From: Rhodobacteraceae bacterium UBA6141
GTDB lineage: Bacteria; Pseudomonadota; Alphaproteobacteria; Rhodobacterales; Rhodobacteraceae
Reading direction: 5' to 3'
Length of the DNA stretch: 51,665 bases
Assembly (NCBI GenBank): GCA_002423245.1
Contig: DIVD01000007.1
Coordinates: forward strand, 23,649-75,313
The position numbers and the translations under genes were made by a program. The stretch's first letter is position 1. Every line of letters starts with the position of its first letter. The notes under the pieces were generated by a model. The model made no database searches. It was not told where the DNA came from and was given only the letters and a program-made list of their open reading frames with translations. Of the stretch, positions 50,461-51,665 are shown one piece after another.

Positions 50461-51153
50461 TCAGAGGGCCGCGGCGGACAGGTCCGGCGCCAACCGCCCC
50501 CGGGGCAGCAGCGCGATCAGCTCGTCGGTGCGCATCACGTTGCAATAGATCATGTTGAGCACCTCGAGCTCGTGCGCGTGCAGCGCGTCGGTGCCGGCAG
50601 CGCAGGCGTCGTCGATCACGATCACGTCGAAGCTCTCGTCGGCGAGGCTGCGCACCGTCGAGGAGACGCATTGATCGGTGAAGATGCCGGTGCAGACGAC
50701 ATGGGTAATGCCGAGATTGGCAAGGATCAGCCGCAGGCTGGTGCCGGTGAGCGCGCTGTCGGTGGTCTTCGTCACCACGATTTCCCCGGCACGCGGCGCA
50801 AGCTCGGGCACGATCTGCGAGGCGGGCGCATCCTTGGGCAGCAGCAGGTTGTTCCAGCCCGGCTTGCGCTGGCTCAGCGAACGGTCGCGGCCATCGGCGA
50901 GCAGGCAGGCGATCCGCGCGAAGAGCACGTCGAGCCCGCGGTCGCGGAAGGCTTCGATCAGCGCCGCGTTGTTGGGGATCACCGTCTCGCGCATGCGCGC
51001 CAGGAACGGCGCCCAACGCGGGGCATCGGCCTCGAGATAGGTGTTCTGCACGTCGATCACCAGCAGCGCCACCTTGCCCGCCAGCAGCACCGGCGTTTCC
51101 GGCTCGGGCGCCTCGTCGTAATAGAAAGAGCGATGCCTGGTCTTCCAGTTCAT
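50461..51153 (-). CDS. Isochorismatase-family cysteine hydrolase
   Basis: 230 aa. The catalytic triad is Asp34 (LLVIDVQNTYL), Lys129 (VVTKTTDSALTGT) and Cys162 (GIFTDQCVSST), all intact. Members cleave amides such as ureidoacrylate, biuret, nicotinamide or N-carbamoyl compounds; RutB-like or biuret-hydrolase-like chemistry is plausible. The ATG overlaps the upstream permease stop (ATGA), so a transported nitrogen compound is the likely substrate. Substrate cannot be fixed from sequence alone. Confidence 0.87.
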   Translation of the reverse strand: MNWKTRHRSFYYDEAPEPETPVLLAGKVALLVIDVQNTYLEADAPRWAPFLARMRETVIPNNAALIEAFRDRGLDVLFARIACLLADGRDRSLSQRKPGWNNLLLPKDAPASQIVPELAPRAGEIVVTKTTDSALTGTSLRLILANLGITHVVCTGIFTDQCVSSTVRSLADESFDVIVIDDACAAGTDALHAHELEVLNMIYCNVMRTDELIALLPRGRLAPDLSAAAL

Positions 51154-51647
51154 CCCCCGGCCCCCCGTCGCCGCACCAGCACCATCACCAGCCCCGCCAG
51201 CACCATCAGCAGCGCGGCGGCGAGCGTGCTCATCGTGCCGAGCGCCGGCACCATCGGTGTGTAGCCCGCGACCATCTTCGAATACAGCCATTTCGGTATC
51301 GTCGAATCCGCCCCTGCCGTATAGAGCGACAGCGGGAAGTTGCCCCAGCTCAGCAGAAAGCCGAACAGCGCCCCGGACCAGATCCCGGGCCAGAGCAGCG
51401 GCAGCGTCACCTCGCGCAGGATCATCAGCCGCGAGGCGCCGAGGTCGGCGGCCGCCTCCTCCAGCATCGGATCGAAGCCGTAGACCTGGATCGAGATCAC
51501 CAGCGTCACCACCGGCACGATCCAGACCAGATGCGCGACCACCGCCGTCTGCCAGCTCGTCTGCACGCCGATCGCGTTGAACCACAAAAGCAGCGCCAGC
51601 CCGAGCACCGGCTGCGGGAAGAAGATCGGCAGCAAAAGCAGCTTGTC
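51150..51647 (-). pseudogene. ABC transporter permease (PotC-like), 5'-truncated
   Basis: About 166 residues of a binding-protein-dependent permease. The segment DKLLLLPIFFPQPVLGLALL begins a typical second or third helix, and the EAA loop reads EEAAADLGASRLMILREVTL near the middle, followed by GFLLSWGNFPLSL. The frame reaches a stop at 51648-51650 immediately before this homologous stretch, and bases 51651-51665 do not continue it. The N-terminal third is missing. Either an element has inserted at this point or the window ends inside a repeat. The rest of the transporter lies outside. Confidence 0.7.
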
Positions 51648-51665
51648 TTAAGATTCCCCCGGCTC

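Noticed and set aside
1..51665. CRISPR array, tRNA or rRNA genes
   Set aside because: No regularly spaced repeats with spacers and no tRNA or rRNA-like segments were noticed on either strand by eye.

Overview
The window reads as a GC-rich alphaproteobacterial chromosome segment, most like Rhodobacteraceae. The basis is strongly GC-biased codon use, densely packed operons with ATGA/TGATG overlaps, two complete TRAP transporters, a 1-Cys OhrR/Ohr pair, an N-type ATPase operon and an intracellular PHB depolymerase homologue. This placement is inference; there is no rRNA or tRNA to confirm it. Both edges cut genes: an aldo/keto reductase at position 1 and an ABC permease whose frame breaks about 18 bases before the right end.

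Layout. (1) 1-1300: aldo/keto reductase N-terminus, ohrR-ohr with a readable promoter, and a scrap of an IS256-type transposase. (2) 1523-11438: two divergent catabolic units. Leftward is a GlpA-like flavoprotein with a [2Fe-2S] domain, a second FAD oxidoreductase and an FGGY (glycerol-kinase-like) kinase. Rightward is a TRAP transporter followed by B12-dependent ethanolamine ammonia-lyase (eutB-eutC). Between the units lie a perfect 13-bp palindrome and a frameshifted C-terminal remnant of a DeoR-type regulator. (3) 11645-19601: a poorly characterised envelope and signalling region. It holds a polytopic membrane protein, a small exported protein, a membrane protein with a PH-like region, then a periplasmic molybdopterin-fold protein without the Mo-ligand cysteine, a histidine kinase, a REC-PAS-LuxR response regulator, and an exported von Willebrand A protein with three tandem repeats. 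(4) 19700-38794: an energy, envelope and stress island. It contains a complete N-ATPase operon (atpDCQRBEFAG), an Mla/Mce-type lipid transport operon (permease, ATPase, MCE protein, lipoprotein), a zinc alcohol dehydrogenase, Hsp20, a phosphoribosyltransferase-hydrolase-erythromycin-esterase fusion, a PHB-depolymerase-like hydrolase and a FAD reductase-patatin fusion. A perfect FNR-type box and an RpoH-like promoter lie between hsp20 and the triple fusion. (5) 39431-46032: a second TRAP transporter flanked by two crotonases and an acyl-CoA ligase, which suggests uptake and CoA-dependent breakdown of an organic acid. (6) 46635-51647: a truncated cupin fragment coupled to a lipoamide-dehydrogenase-like flavoprotein, a DUF2254-type membrane protein, and a leftward unit of ABC permease, isochorismatase-like hydrolase and DeoR regulator.

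How the parts may work together. The TRAP systems, kinase/oxidases, EutBC and CoA ligase/crotonases look like independent nutrient modules. The central island (ATP-driven ion pump, lipid trafficking, chaperone, acyl hydrolases, alcohol dehydrogenase) fits low-oxygen or stress survival, supported by the FNR-type site. The least explained pieces are the Cys-less molybdopterin-fold protein with its two-component system and vWA neighbour, and the two multidomain fusions. Four decayed genes (transposase, DeoR, TetR, cupin) point to repeated rearrangement.
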